From Streptomyces cellostaticus (GTDB taxonomy: Bacteria; Actinomycetota; Actinomycetes; Streptomycetales; Streptomycetaceae): a DNA stretch of 64,000 nucleotides. Of the stretch, positions 26,630 through 33,811 are shown one piece after another. Location of the stretch: contig NZ_KQ948045.1 of the NCBI RefSeq assembly GCF_001513965.1, forward strand, positions 11,032 to 75,031, written 5' to 3'. A program made the translations under genes and the position numbers. The notes under the pieces were generated by a model. The model ran no database searches. It had not been told where the DNA came from and saw only the letters and a program-made list of their open reading frames with translations. Within the stretch, counting starts at the first letter, position 1. Every line of letters starts with the position of its first letter.

Positions 26630-26692
26630 TCAGCGCGCCGGGACGGTGTCCGGCGTCGTCGTGCTCTGCGGGAACTGCTGGGCGCGCTGCAT
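26630..26692 (-). CDS. Threonine leader peptide (attenuator)
   Basis: A 20-residue frame, MQRAQQFPQSTTTPDTVPAR, with three consecutive Thr codons (ACG x3, 26654-26662) plus a fourth (ACC) close to the stop. It begins six bases after TACGGT on the minus strand with no ribosome site, so the transcript is probably leaderless and starts at this ATG. The order short peptide, regulatory-residue codon run, strong hairpin, then the synthetase for that residue is the layout of ribosome-mediated attenuation: stalling at Thr codons would prevent the terminator. The antiterminator pairing is not obvious by eye. Confidence 0.7.
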   Translation of the reverse strand: MQRAQQFPQSTTTPDTVPAR

Positions 26693-26698
26693 GGGGGG

Positions 26699-26704
26699 AC
26701 CGTA
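26699..26704 (-). promoter_or_regulatory. -10 box for the Thr leader / ThrRS transcript
   Basis: TACGGT on the minus strand, six C residues, then ATG 26692. No convincing -35. Confidence 0.5.
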
Positions 26705-26837
26705 GCAGCGCGGCCGTTGCGGAGGCCACGTGTTTTCCGCGGCCCCTCACCCGGACGGCCCGGAGCGCTGGTGGGCGGGACCGGGCGATGGTGCCGTGAG
26801 AGGAGGCACCCCCACGCCCCGCCCAGGAGGCACCCCG

Positions 26838-27623
26838 ATGACCGCTGCGATACGCCCCCGCGTCCGCCCGCTCGCCGCTCTCGCCGTCGGCCTCCTCACC
26901 CTCACCGGCTGCGCGACCCTCGGACTGGAGCACCCGCCGACCGCACAGCAGCCCCTCCCGACGATCGACTCGCCCTCACCCAAGCCGAAGAAGTCCGCCC
27001 GCGGCGACGGATCCACGCTCACCGACGACCAGGCCCGGGCCGCGCTGCTCACGGAGGCCGACCTCGGCGCCCCCTGGACCGCGACGCGCGGGGCGGCGAC
27101 CTGGCGGGACGGCCTGCTGAAGGCCACCACCTCGGCCGGGGAGTGCCAGCGCCTGCTCGACGCCCTCTACACCGACGAACTCCTCGGCGCCCCCGCCCGG
27201 GTCGCCGTCGGCCTCGACGACGCCGACACCGACGCCCAGCTCCGCTACCAGATCGCAGCGCGCCGCCCGGCGGACGTCGACGCCGCGCTGGCCTGGCTGC
27301 GGACGATGCCGGTCCGGTGCGCCCGGTTCACGGCCGCCACGGAAGAGGGTGACCTGGTCGAGGACGTCCAGGTCACCGAGGCCCCGCTGCCGGAGGTCGG
27401 GGATGTGCGCCAGGGCCTGCGCGTCACCCTCGCCACCACGACGTCCGACGGGGAGGAGGCCGTGCTGACGATGGACGTGGCCGCCGTCCGCCTCGGCGAG
27501 GACGCCTTCGCGCTCACCAACGGCGGGCTGGGCGACGTACCGAACGACGCGACCCAGGCGGCCGTCCAGATCGGCGCGCTGCACCTGGCGGATGTGCGCA
27601 GACAGGGCCGCGCCCAGGTCTAG
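26838..27623 (+). CDS. Lipoprotein
   Basis: 261 residues. Arg-rich n-region, hydrophobic core and lipobox LTGC (Cys near residue 25) mark a lipid-anchored, cell-surface protein. The remainder (from about residue 55) is a PknH/LpqN-like sensor-size domain with two Cys (GECQRL, VRCARF) that may pair; no specific family is assured. AGGAGG is ten bases before ATG 26838. Its stop lies inside a palindrome shared with the convergent gene. Confidence 0.8.
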   Translation: MTAAIRPRVRPLAALAVGLLTLTGCATLGLEHPPTAQQPLPTIDSPSPKPKKSARGDGSTLTDDQARAALLTEADLGAPWTATRGAATWRDGLLKATTSAGECQRLLDALYTDELLGAPARVAVGLDDADTDAQLRYQIAARRPADVDAALAWLRTMPVRCARFTAATEEGDLVEDVQVTEAPLPEVGDVRQGLRVTLATTTSDGEEAVLTMDVAAVRLGEDAFALTNGGLGDVPNDATQAAVQIGALHLADVRRQGRAQV

Positions 27624-27649
27624 GGCCCGTCCGGCGGATCAGGCCCTAG
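27620..27649. terminator. Palindrome containing both convergent stop codons
   Basis: CTAGGGCC (27620-27627) and GGCCCTAG (27642-27649). The TAG of the lipoprotein gene and the TAG of the L,D-transpeptidase-like gene (minus strand) each lie in one arm, so it is a likely bidirectional terminator. Confidence 0.5.
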
Positions 27650-28395
27650 GACAGCGCCGACGGGGAGGCCCCCACCGTGGGCGTCCGCCCCGTCACCAGC
27701 ACCACCGAGCCCTTGTCCAGCCGCGTGTACAGCCACTTCGCGTCGGCCTCGCGCAGGCCGATCCAGCCGCCGGTGGTGGGAGATCTGCCGGGGGCCTTCG
27801 GGTCGTAGGTGAGGGCGAGGATGAGTGTGGTCTTCTTCCTGTCCGCGGAGAGCAGTTCGATCACCCACGGAGCCTTCAGCTCCTCCGCACCGCCGGCGCC
27901 GCTGCCGCCGGTGCCGTTCCCTGTGCTCAGCGGCCGTATCCGGTACTTGCCGAAGACGGTGAACCGGCCGGTCGGCGTGGGCTGTTCCGGCACGCCGGAG
28001 GAGACGGGCAGGGCGCGCCCGTCGACGGTCATCGTCATCCGGGTGAGGTCGACGAGGGCGTCGGCGACGACCGGAGTCGCAGTGGAGGTGGGCGTGAGGG
28101 ACGGGCTGGGGTGCAGGCCGGGGCCGGTGGCCGGGGTGGTGCGGCGGACGGAGCCGGAGTCGTGGCGCAGGCCGGCGGTCAGCGTGACGGCGAGGGCCGC
28201 CGCGGCGGCGATCCCGGCCACCACGACGGTCGTACGCAGGCGGCGGCCTCGTCGTACGGCGAGGCGGCGGATCTCGGCGCCGGGGACGGGCGGGGCCGAC
28301 TGGTGTTCCGCGGCCAACGTGTGCAGCGCACCGGACAGTTCACCGGCGTACCCGGTGTCGTGGGGGTCGGCGTCGTAGCGGCGGTCATCGGACAC
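27646..28395 (-). CDS. L,D-transpeptidase-like (YkuD) protein lacking the catalytic Cys
   Basis: 249 residues. A cytoplasmic N terminus (1-52), one membrane helix (about 55-75), a Thr/Pro linker, then a YkuD-like domain from about 108: LVDLTRMTMTV, PTPTGRFTVFGKYRIR and ADAKWLYTRL match the family. The signature that should read S-x-G-C-I-R-L is TTGGWIGL (207-214): the catalytic Cys is Trp or Gly and the upstream His-Gly reads YDP. It should not cross-link peptidoglycan; it may bind wall or act as the membrane partner (anti-sigma-like) of the sigma factor whose gene overlaps it by 11 bases. GTG 28395 is the start. Confidence 0.78.
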   Translation of the reverse strand: MSDDRRYDADPHDTGYAGELSGALHTLAAEHQSAPPVPGAEIRRLAVRRGRRLRTTVVVAGIAAAAALAVTLTAGLRHDSGSVRRTTPATGPGLHPSPSLTPTSTATPVVADALVDLTRMTMTVDGRALPVSSGVPEQPTPTGRFTVFGKYRIRPLSTGNGTGGSGAGGAEELKAPWVIELLSADRKKTTLILALTYDPKAPGRSPTTGGWIGLREADAKWLYTRLDKGSVVLVTGRTPTVGASPSALS

Positions 28396-28888
28396 GGTCG
28401 CCCTCCCTCTCCCCCTCGCCCGGGGCCAGCACCCGCGCCAGTGCCGCGCGGCCACGGGCCAGACGGGCCTTGACCGTTCCCACCGGGGCCCCGGTTTCCG
28501 AGGCTACTTGCTCCACGCTCAGGTCGCACAGATGGTGCAGGACGACGGCCATCCGCTGGGCCTCGGGCAGGGTGCGCAGCGCGGTGACGAGCGCGGCGTG
28601 CTCCAGGTCGGGCCCGGGCACGAACTCCGGCGGCGGGATGCGCCGCACGAGCTCCAGCCACCGCCGGGCGCGCCGCCACCGGCTCACGGCGAGTCGCATC
28701 GCGACGGTCCTGACCCACGCCTCGGGCGCCCCGTCCGCGAGGAAGTCGCGCCGCCGGTGCCAGGCCCGTACGAACGCCTCCTGCACGACGTCCTGCGCCT
28801 CGCCGTGATCCCCGGTGAAGGCGTAGAGCTGGCCGGTCAGCCGGGGGAACGCGGCGGCGTAGAACGCGTCGAACTCGTCCTCGGTCAT
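28385..28888 (-). CDS. ECF sigma factor (SigE family)
   Basis: 167 residues. Region 2 (about 5-75: FPRLTGQLYAFTGDHGEAQDVVQEAFVRAW, split by family norms) recognises the -10 box, and region 4 (about 105-160: LPEAQRMAVVLHHLCDLSVEQVA, then GAPVGTVKARLARGRAAL) the -35. AGGGG lies before ATG 28888. The overlapping downstream gene encodes a membrane-spanning protein with the N-terminal cytosolic tail expected of a regulator. A second sigma-like gene starts 200 bp away on the other strand. Confidence 0.9.
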   Translation of the reverse strand: MTEDEFDAFYAAAFPRLTGQLYAFTGDHGEAQDVVQEAFVRAWHRRRDFLADGAPEAWVRTVAMRLAVSRWRRARRWLELVRRIPPPEFVPGPDLEHAALVTALRTLPEAQRMAVVLHHLCDLSVEQVASETGAPVGTVKARLARGRAALARVLAPGEGEREGDRVR

Positions 28889-29003
28889 GCCGCCCCTGCC
28901 ATCGGTGCCCCAACTTCCCCGAACCGCCGTGCAACCCGGACCACTTCGCGGTGCGTACAGGTCCCGTACGCCGCACATCGAAACACATCCCAGGGGGAAC
29001 CCG

Positions 29004-29093
29004 ATGACGACCAGAGCCAACCACCACCGCCTTGCCGCCCGTGCCCTCCTGCACGGGCCGGCCGGCATAAAGGCGGGCAGCGCACCGACGTGA
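29004..29093 (+). CDS. 29-residue ORF coupled to the second sigma gene
   Basis: AGGGGG (28992-28997) sits six bases before ATG 29004. The peptide is MTTRANHHRLAARALLHGPAG plus eight more residues, basic and His-rich. Its TGA overlaps GTG 29090 of the sigma-like gene (GTGA), which itself has no good ribosome site, so this small frame probably carries ribosomes to it by translational coupling. Whether the peptide itself acts is unknown. Confidence 0.55.
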   Translation: MTTRANHHRLAARALLHGPAGIKAGSAPT

Positions 29094-29542
29094 ACCGCCG
29101 ACATCGCACCCGACATCGCACCCGCCGTCGCACCGGGCGCCGCCCCGAATTCGGCAGCTACGCCGCCGCGGCCTGGCCGCGGCTGCTCCGCACGGCCCAT
29201 CTGCTGACCGGCGACCCGGCCGAGGCCGACGCCCTGGCGCGCACCGCCCTGTCCGACGCGTACGCCCACTGGCGGCGCATCCCGGGCGACGACACCGACT
29301 TCTACGTACGACGGCTGCTGGTACGCCGCCACCTCGGCCGCCGGCTGCGCCGCACGGGGCCCGGCCCGAAGACCCCGCTCGCCCGCGCCCTCGCCACCCT
29401 GCCCGCCCGCCAGCGGGTGGTGCTGGTCCTGCGCCTGGGCGAGGAGCTGGGCCGGCTGGAGACCGCCGAGATGCTCGGCTGGTCGGTCGGCGCGGTGAAG
29501 TGGCACGAACGACGGGGGCTGAAGGCCCTGGGGGCAGCATGA
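29090..29542 (+). CDS. Short ECF sigma factor-like protein
   Basis: 150 residues. Region 4 is clear near the C terminus (LPARQRVVLVLRLGEELGRLETAEMLG split over 90-130, then SVGAVKWHERRGLKAL). Region 2 is weak (SYAAAAWPRLLRTAHLLTGDPAEADALARTAL) with Arg-rich N terminus RRHRTRHRTRRRTGRR. Start GTG 29090 by GTGA overlap with the 29-residue ORF. Overlaps the following membrane gene by ATGA. Together with it and a PBP gene it looks like an envelope-response unit. Confidence 0.78.
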   Translation: MNRRHRTRHRTRRRTGRRPEFGSYAAAAWPRLLRTAHLLTGDPAEADALARTALSDAYAHWRRIPGDDTDFYVRRLLVRRHLGRRLRRTGPGPKTPLARALATLPARQRVVLVLRLGEELGRLETAEMLGWSVGAVKWHERRGLKALGAA

Positions 29543-30213
29543 AACACAGGCAACTGGAGCCGCTGGAAGGCGAGTTGAGCGAGGTCTTCACCTCCGCCCT
29601 CGACGGGACGCCCCGCACGCCCGTCCCGCTCGCCGCCATCGAGCGCGAGGGGCGTACGCGGCGGCGACGGCGCCGGATCACGGCGCTGCTGACCTGCTGT
29701 CTGCTGGTGCTGGGCCCGCTCGGCTACGTCGGCCGGCGGCTGGCCGACGGGTCCGGGTCCGGGCCCGTGACGCCCGGCAGGACCGTGGCTGCGGGGGCTG
29801 TGCGGGTGGTGGCGGCCGGTGAGCGCGTACGGCCGGCGTCCGGGACGGAGCTGTGGCTGACGAAGGACGGGGCGCACTGGTCGGAGCCGAGGGGCATGGG
29901 CGAGTTCCTGCCGGTCGCGGGGCTCTCCTCGGGCACCCCGGCCGTCACCCTCCGGCTGGAGGTGGTGGACGGGCGGCTGCTGCTGTCCGGCGTCCACCAC
30001 GGCGGCGGACCGGCCGCCCGCGTCGAGGTGGACACGCCGTCGGGCCGCGTCCTCGGGACCGTGCTCACGCTGGCGGGCGACCCGGGCTGGGACGTCTGGT
30101 ACGCGACCGCCCGGTTCGTCGTGACCAAGGACAAGCGGATGCTGCTGGACACCCGGGTCACGGTGTACGACGCGGACGGCAAGGTCCTGGCGCGGGGCGG
30201 GGTGGGCTCGTGA
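29539..30213 (+). CDS. Single-pass membrane protein, probable anti-sigma factor
   Basis: 224 residues: acidic cytoplasmic N terminus (1-45, ending REGRTRRRRRR), one membrane helix (about 47-67), and an extracellular domain (about 80-224) with beta-type sequence. Topology, size and ATGA overlap after a sigma-like gene suggest it controls that sigma, though no zinc anti-sigma H-x3-C-x2-C motif is present. Overlaps the downstream PBP start by GTGA. Confidence 0.75.
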   Translation: MKHRQLEPLEGELSEVFTSALDGTPRTPVPLAAIEREGRTRRRRRRITALLTCCLLVLGPLGYVGRRLADGSGSGPVTPGRTVAAGAVRVVAAGERVRPASGTELWLTKDGAHWSEPRGMGEFLPVAGLSSGTPAVTLRLEVVDGRLLLSGVHHGGGPAARVEVDTPSGRVLGTVLTLAGDPGWDVWYATARFVVTKDKRMLLDTRVTVYDADGKVLARGGVGS

Positions 30214-31814
30214 AGCGTCGGCTCGTGAAGCGTCTTGTCGTGCATCTGCGCCGCCGCCGGGGCCGCTGGGTCCGGCGTGTGCTGGTGGGGCTGCTGGTGC
30301 TCCTGCTCGCGCTCGTCGGCACGGTCTGGGTGGCGTACCTGCTCACGGCCGTTCCCGCCCCGCACCCGGAGACGGTGAGCCAGAGCACGGTCTTCTTGGA
30401 CGCGGAGGGGGAGTACCTGGGCCGGCGCGGACCGGTGGACCGGCAGGACGTGGCGCTCGCGCAGGTGCCGCGGCACGTCCAGGACGCGGTGATCGCCGCC
30501 GAGAACCGTTCCTTCCGCTCGGACTCGGGCGTCTCACCCAGCGCGGTCGTCCGCGCGGCCCTGTCCACGCTGTCCGGCGGGGAGCGCCAGGGCGGTTCGA
30601 CGATCACCCAGCAGTACGTGAAGAACGCCCTGCTGAGCCCCGAGCAGTCGCTGACCCGCAAGGCCCGCGAGGCGCTGATCTCCGTCAAGCTGGACCGCAC
30701 CCGCTCCAAAAACTCGATCCTGGAGGGCTACCTCAACACCGTGTACTTCGGCCGGGGCGCGGCGGGCATCCAGTCGGCGGCACGGAACTACTTCGGCGTG
30801 GACGCCAAGGACCTCACGGTGTCGCAGGGCGCGGCGCTCGCGGCGATCATCAACCGGCCGACGTACTACGAACGGGCGGGCTCGGACCCGAAGGTCACCG
30901 CAACACTTCAGAAGCGCTGGCGCTGGGTCCTGGACGCGATGCGCTCCTCCGGCGGCATCACGGCCGCGCAACGCTCCTCGGCCGCCTTCCCGGCCTTCCG
31001 CTTCTACCCGCCCGGCACCACGGACGGCCAGCGCCAGTACCTGATCGACGCGGCCGCCGCGGAGGCCGCCCGGCGCCTCGGTATCTCGCAGGACCAGCTG
31101 GCGCGCGGCGGCTACACGGTCCGTACGACCTTCGACCTGAGCACGCAGTACGCGGTCTCGGAGCGCGTGCGCGAGCGCGGGCACGCGATGAGCCTGCCGA
31201 AGGACACCCGGCTGCACGCGGCCGTGATCGCCATGGTCCCCGGCGACGGCGCGGTCCGCGTCCTGTACGGCGGTATGGACTACGCCCACCAGCCCTTCAA
31301 CGACGCCCTGTCCGGCGCGGTGGAGGCCGGTACGGCACTGCGGCCGTTCACCGGGATGCGGCTCGGCGCCCCGCTGGCCAGGCTGCCGGACGCCGCGGCA
31401 CCGACGCCGATGGCCGTGGCCTCGGCGTACGCGACGGCGGCGGCCGACGGCACCTACGCGACGCCGTACACGGTGGAGCGGATCACCCGGGGCGGCCACA
31501 CCGTCTACACGGCCCACCCGGACCGGCACCGGGTCATGGACACCGGCGCGGCCGCGACCGCGGCGGCGTACGCCGTCGCGAGCCCGCTGCCGACGTACAC
31601 CGGCGGCGCGGGCACGGGCCCCGGCACCCGGACCCTGTGGCAGTCGGCATACACCCCCCGACTCGCCCTGACCACCGCCGTGTTCGCCGAGCATCCGGCC
31701 ACGCGGGGCCATCCGGCCAGGCCCGCCCATCTCCCCGCTTCGGCCGGGGACCTGGCCACAGGGGTCCGGTCGGACGTCTTCGCGCCCAAGGCGGCGACCC
31801 CGAGGGCCGGATGA
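30210..31814 (+). CDS. Class A penicillin-binding protein with only the glycosyltransferase half intact
   Basis: 534 residues. Basic N terminus, membrane helix (about 24-46), then a GT51 domain: IAAENRSFRSDSG (catalytic Glu98) and GGSTITQQYVKN (128-139), both canonical, so it should polymerise lipid II into glycan strands outside the membrane. The transpeptidase half (about 305-534) is degenerate: where S-x-x-K is expected the protein reads T375-A-L-R378 in VEAGTALRPF, and no SxN or KTG triad is visible. It probably cannot cross-link or bind penicillin. Third gene of the overlapping sigma-like operon. Confidence 0.85.
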   Translation: MKRRLVKRLVVHLRRRRGRWVRRVLVGLLVLLLALVGTVWVAYLLTAVPAPHPETVSQSTVFLDAEGEYLGRRGPVDRQDVALAQVPRHVQDAVIAAENRSFRSDSGVSPSAVVRAALSTLSGGERQGGSTITQQYVKNALLSPEQSLTRKAREALISVKLDRTRSKNSILEGYLNTVYFGRGAAGIQSAARNYFGVDAKDLTVSQGAALAAIINRPTYYERAGSDPKVTATLQKRWRWVLDAMRSSGGITAAQRSSAAFPAFRFYPPGTTDGQRQYLIDAAAAEAARRLGISQDQLARGGYTVRTTFDLSTQYAVSERVRERGHAMSLPKDTRLHAAVIAMVPGDGAVRVLYGGMDYAHQPFNDALSGAVEAGTALRPFTGMRLGAPLARLPDAAAPTPMAVASAYATAAADGTYATPYTVERITRGGHTVYTAHPDRHRVMDTGAAATAAAYAVASPLPTYTGGAGTGPGTRTLWQSAYTPRLALTTAVFAEHPATRGHPARPAHLPASAGDLATGVRSDVFAPKAATPRAG

Positions 31815-31826
31815 GTCTTCGGAAGG

Positions 31827-33170
31827 TCACAGCGGCGGCTGGGCCGGTGCCGGGCCCAGCGTCGTGGTGCCCGGGGCCGTGCGGTGACCGAGGCCCGTGC
31901 GGTAGGCGTCCAGGGCCGCCTCCACCCGGCCGGTGCGGCGCAGCAGGTCGCCCAGGAGGCGGCACAGATCGGCGAGGTCGCCGGCCGCGCCGGCCCGTTC
32001 CAGGAGGCTGAGGGCGCGGACGTAGTGCTCCTCGGCGGCCTCGGTGTCGCGGGCGTCCTCGGCGATGATGCCGAGCAGCCGGTGCGCGGCGGCCGCGTGG
32101 ACGGCGCCGCGTTCGGAGGAGAAGTCGCCGAGGACCCCGCCCAGGAGGTCCGCGGCCTCCGCCGACTTGCCGCGCCGGTGCAGGACGTCGGCGAGTTCCA
32201 CCGCGGCCTGGCTGCGGTAGAGCGCGGCCCGGGTCTCCGAGAACATGGTGTGGGCCTGCCGCAGCTCGGCCTCGGCGCGGTCCAGTTCGCCGTCCTGTGC
32301 GCAGACGTAGCCGCGCATCCAGTGGCAGTTGGCGAGTTCGGTGCGCAGCTGGAGCCGGCGGTAGAGCTCGGCCGCCTTGGCGAGGGAGGCGTCGGCCTCG
32401 GCGACCCTGCCCTCGGCGAGCAGGGTGCGGGCGACGGACCGGTGCATCCGGGCGATCAGCGCGGGGTCGCCGGCCTGCGGGGCGAGCGCGAGGGCGAACT
32501 CGGCGGCCTGGGCGGCGCGGGCGTGGGCGCCCATGTCCATGTAGGGGCCGATGATGCCGGCGTAGAGGAGCAGCAGTGCGTCCGGGTCGTGCAGTCCGCC
32601 GCGGTTGAGTTCGTCGAGGGCGGATTCCAGGAGGTAGACGGCGTAGCGGAGTTCGCCGGCGAGGTAGTGGGCGACGGCCCGGCCGCGGACGGCGGGCACC
32701 CGGGCGGGCAGGGACTCCCCGGCCAGTTCGGCCTCGGCCCGCTCGAAGTACTCGCGCGCCTGTCCCAACTCTCCTGTTTCCAGAGCGCATTCGCCCAGTC
32801 CGAGCAGGGCGGTGGCCTGTTCGGCGGCGAGTCGGTGTGTCCCGGCCTCCGCGAGCAGGGCGGCGTACTGTGCGGACGCCTCCTCGGCCCTGCCGTCGGC
32901 GAGGGCTCGCTGGGCCCCGGTGAGGCGCAGCCTGAGGTCGGTGGCGAGGTGGGCGGGCCGGCCCACGGCCAGCTCCTCGAAGGCGACGCCGAGCCGGCCG
33001 GCGATGTGCCGGAGCGCCTCGTCGGAGGCGCGGGCCCGGCCCGCCTCCAGGGTGGAGATGTAGGCGGGCGTGTAGGCGGGCTCGGCCAGCTGCCGCTGGG
33101 TCAGCCCGCGTTCGGTGCGCAGCTGCTGTACGCGCCGCCCGATGACCTCCGGATCGTCTCGCTCCCGCAT
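31827..33170 (-). CDS. XRE-family HTH regulator with TPR domain
   Basis: 447 residues. N-terminal HTH (about 8-65: LRTERGLTQRQLA, then AYISTLEAGRARASDEAL). Residues about 80-430 are TPR-like helical hairpins, many with A-x2-A-L pairs, the architecture of peptide-sensing RRNPP regulators and of many Streptomyces orphans. ATG 33170 has GGGGGAG a few bases upstream. Divergent, across a perfect 14-bp palindrome, from a frame for a small secreted peptide. Tail-to-tail with the PBP gene. Confidence 0.85.
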   Translation of the reverse strand: MRERDDPEVIGRRVQQLRTERGLTQRQLAEPAYTPAYISTLEAGRARASDEALRHIAGRLGVAFEELAVGRPAHLATDLRLRLTGAQRALADGRAEEASAQYAALLAEAGTHRLAAEQATALLGLGECALETGELGQAREYFERAEAELAGESLPARVPAVRGRAVAHYLAGELRYAVYLLESALDELNRGGLHDPDALLLLYAGIIGPYMDMGAHARAAQAAEFALALAPQAGDPALIARMHRSVARTLLAEGRVAEADASLAKAAELYRRLQLRTELANCHWMRGYVCAQDGELDRAEAELRQAHTMFSETRAALYRSQAAVELADVLHRRGKSAEAADLLGGVLGDFSSERGAVHAAAAHRLLGIIAEDARDTEAAEEHYVRALSLLERAGAAGDLADLCRLLGDLLRRTGRVEAALDAYRTGLGHRTAPGTTTLGPAPAQPPL

Positions 33171-33240
33171 CCGCTGCTCCCCCAACTCCCTTGGGACCCC
33201 TTGCCGTTAGGGTCCGGCAGCCCCTAGGTTAAATGGCGGA

Positions 33241-33254
33241 TTAAGCATGCTTAA
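33241..33254. promoter_or_regulatory. Perfect 14-bp palindrome, candidate operator
   Basis: TTAAGCATGCTTAA, strikingly AT-rich for this genome, 70 bp upstream of the HTH-TPR gene and overlapping the possible ATG of the divergent small ORF. A plausible site for autoregulation. Confidence 0.5.
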
Positions 33255-33462
33255 CACGTCGCTGTTTTGTTGCGAGGTCGCCGTGCTCGGTCGTACATCC
33301 GCCCCTTACGGACGCCCGACGACAAGGTATGCCAGGGGGGTGGCCGCGGCGGTGGTGGCGGTGGCGGCCCTGATCACAGCGGCGAACGCGGGCCCGGCCC
33401 GGGCGGCGGAACCCCGGCCGACGGGTCAGACACAGCAGGCGGCGCCCGTACACCACGCGTAG
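33247..33462 (+). CDS. Possible small secreted peptide
   Basis: 71 codons. The second half has a Sec-type signal: basic RYARG, an Ala/Val core of about 15 residues, and an AxA-like end (PARA-AE), leaving a mature tail of about 18 residues ending APVHHA. No strong ribosome site precedes ATG 33247, and a later start is possible. Small size and lack of homology make this uncertain; interest comes from its place beside a HTH-TPR regulator. Confidence 0.35.
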   Translation: MLNTSLFCCEVAVLGRTSAPYGRPTTRYARGVAAAVVAVAALITAANAGPARAAEPRPTGQTQQAAPVHHA

Positions 33463-33494
33463 GGCGGGGCGTTGCCTGCCGGGGCAGGCGCTGC

Positions 33495-33623
33495 TCAGAA
33501 CTCGGCCGTGTCCAGCTCGAAGCCGAGGGGGGCGGGGATGGGCACGGTCAGGCCGAGCTTGTGCTTGGGCCCCTTCGCGTAGTCGTCACCGGAGGGCTCG
33601 GAGCAGACGGTGATCTCGCCCTG
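33495..33623 (-). pseudogene. 3' remnant of a Uma2-type (DUF820) gene
   Basis: About 42 in-frame codons ending in TGA, closed upstream by a stop. The residues ITVCSEPSGDDYAKGPKH, then PAPLGFELDTAEF, look like the C terminus of Uma2-family putative endonucleases, whose ends read LP-P-GI-LDTS-F. No start codon, so a decayed fragment. The family assignment is by eye. Confidence 0.45.
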
Positions 33624-33668
33624 CTAACACGTTTCCGCGACTCTCGTATCGAACAAGCATTCCATTGC

Positions 33669-33727
33669 GGGACGTCCCAGGGATTCCACGGGACGTCCCA
33701 GAGCCGCGCAACCAGCGGAAACGTCCC
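33669..33727 (+). promoter_or_regulatory. Twin GGGACGTCCC palindromes plus a half-site
   Basis: Perfect 10-bp palindromes at 33669-33678 and 33690-33699 are 21 bp apart, two helical turns, so a dimeric regulator could bind both on one face. ACGTCCC recurs at 33721-33727. All lie about 85-145 bp upstream of the first secreted-protein gene. Confidence 0.55.
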
Positions 33728-33811
33728 ATTGACGCCCTAGCGTCGTCGTCATCTCACCTCCGCCCCACAAGGCGCACTGACGCACCGAATCCCGTGAACT
33801 GGAGCAGGCAT

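Larger units (their letters stand above)
33463..33811. other. Intergenic region with a gene remnant and operator-like repeats
   Basis: No intact gene. It holds the minus-strand remnant at 33495-33623 and the twin palindromes and half-site at 33669-33727 that precede the three secreted-protein genes. Confidence 0.6.
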
